DNA from: Vibrio tubiashii
Lineage (GTDB): Bacteria > Pseudomonadota > Gammaproteobacteria > Enterobacterales > Vibrionaceae
Assembly (NCBI RefSeq): GCF_028551255.1
Contig: NZ_CP117029.1
Location: 1,302,001 to 1,366,000 of the forward strand
Length of the DNA: 64,000 bases
Reading direction: 5' to 3'
Position 1 is the first letter of the stretch. Each line of letters begins with the position of its first letter. Both the position numbers and the translations under genes were made by a program. Positions 63,703-64,000 of this stretch are shown here, in pieces. The notes under the pieces are model-generated. The model had not been told where the DNA came from and ran no database searches. It worked only from the letters and a program-made list of their open reading frames with translations.

Positions 63703-64000
63703 ATGAAGCCTGATAACAACTTTGCTGTTTGCCTATGTGGGAAAGTAGAGATGAAGATAAAGTGGAAGAATTCGAAATACACGGTATGCCATTGCAACTC
63801 CTGCCAGAAGTGGAGTGGAGGCCCTCTCTTAATGGCTTCCTGTGGTGACGAGATCGTTTTTGAAGGGCGAGAATTTATTAAAGAGTATCGTTCTTCTCCT
63901 TGGGCAACTCGGGCTTTCTGTACTGAATGTGGCACGCATCTATTTAGCCGTTTTATAGAGAATAACAGCTACAACATTCCGGTAGGGCTGTTACCTAGTA
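63703..64000 (+). CDS. GFA-domain protein, cut by the window end
   Basis: About 99 residues are visible and the frame stays open at position 64000. The GFA (glutathione-dependent formaldehyde-activating, CENP-V-type) zinc-binding cysteines are present: CLCGKV, CHCNSCQKWSGG and CTECGTHLF. GGAG lies 12 bases before the ATG. Most GFA proteins have unknown substrates. It starts 74 bp after the exporter and may or may not share its mRNA. Confidence 0.85.
   Translation, partial: MKPDNNFAVCLCGKVEMKIKWKNSKYTVCHCNSCQKWSGGPLLMASCGDEIVFEGREFIKEYRSSPWATRAFCTECGTHLFSRFIENNSYNIPVGLLPS

Overview
The window looks like chromosomal DNA of a marine Vibrio-type gammaproteobacterium. The evidence is the pheS-pheT pair with a hemerythrin-GGDEF gene nearby, a Vibrio-style scrA/scrR/scrB/scrK sucrose locus, an NrtR-PncA-PncB nicotinate salvage locus, a DUF3360 permease and moderate G+C. 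There are no rRNA or tRNA genes, no CRISPR array and no recognisable transposase or integrase. Assignments come from reading the translated sequence; no database search was run.

Layout. 1-3.5 kb: the end of an outer-membrane-like protein, an oxygen/redox-sensing diguanylate cyclase, and a GNAT-LysR pair. 3.5-7.4 kb: a MITE-like palindromic repeat, then pheS-pheT. 7.4-12.06 kb: a plastic segment behind pheT. It holds a two-gene membrane-protein cassette (first protein SieB-like) between near-identical copies of the pheT terminator, a DUF3360 permease, and a displaced, internally deleted copy of the pheT 3' end. The remnant differs from the live pheT mostly at synonymous positions, which points to integration of foreign DNA at the pheT 3' end.

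12-34.2 kb: a large carbohydrate catabolic locus. A divergent regulatory region at 16.9-17.2 kb separates an RbsABC-type ABC importer (minus strand) from a SorC-type regulator, aldo/keto reductase, GlpD-like FAD dehydrogenase, class I aldolase and FGGY kinase. Then come an iron alcohol dehydrogenase with a CoA-acylating semialdehyde dehydrogenase, a 1669-residue secreted di-heme cytochrome/carbohydrate-binding protein, two related IclR regulators and an SMP-30 lactonase. A shared operator motif (GATAC-N5-GTATC) lies before the importer/regulator, before the alcohol dehydrogenase and before the lactonase, so these units look like one regulon. The substrate is not identifiable from sequence; a polyol or unusual sugar is likely.

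34.3-37.6 kb: metallophosphoesterase, LysR, pirin, isochorismatase-like hydrolase and a small membrane protein. 37.7-44.4 kb: sucrose uptake and use (scrA, scrR, scrB, scrK, and a Cra/FruR-like regulator) with three matching ScrR-type operators. 44.6-50.3 kb: lipoprotein, MATE exporter with divergent LysR, and a C69 dipeptidase. 50.4-53.3 kb: pncB facing nrtR-pncA. 53.4-60.5 kb: a run of small plus-strand genes (HAD phosphatase, DUF4336, VOC, tRNA-binding protein, metzincin-like protease, methyltransferase, acetyltransferases, P-loop kinase, YjdM, ASCH).

60.6-63.6 kb: a tightly coupled three-gene operon of a PhyH/halogenase-like Fe(II)/2-oxoglutarate oxygenase, an SHMT/threonine-transaldolase-like PLP enzyme and a LysE exporter. 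It looks like a compact route for making and exporting a non-standard amino acid. A truncated GFA-domain gene follows at the window edge.

The most novel-looking items are this last operon, the two-gene membrane cassette in the pheT hotspot, and the near mirror-symmetric regulatory region at 16.9-17.2 kb.
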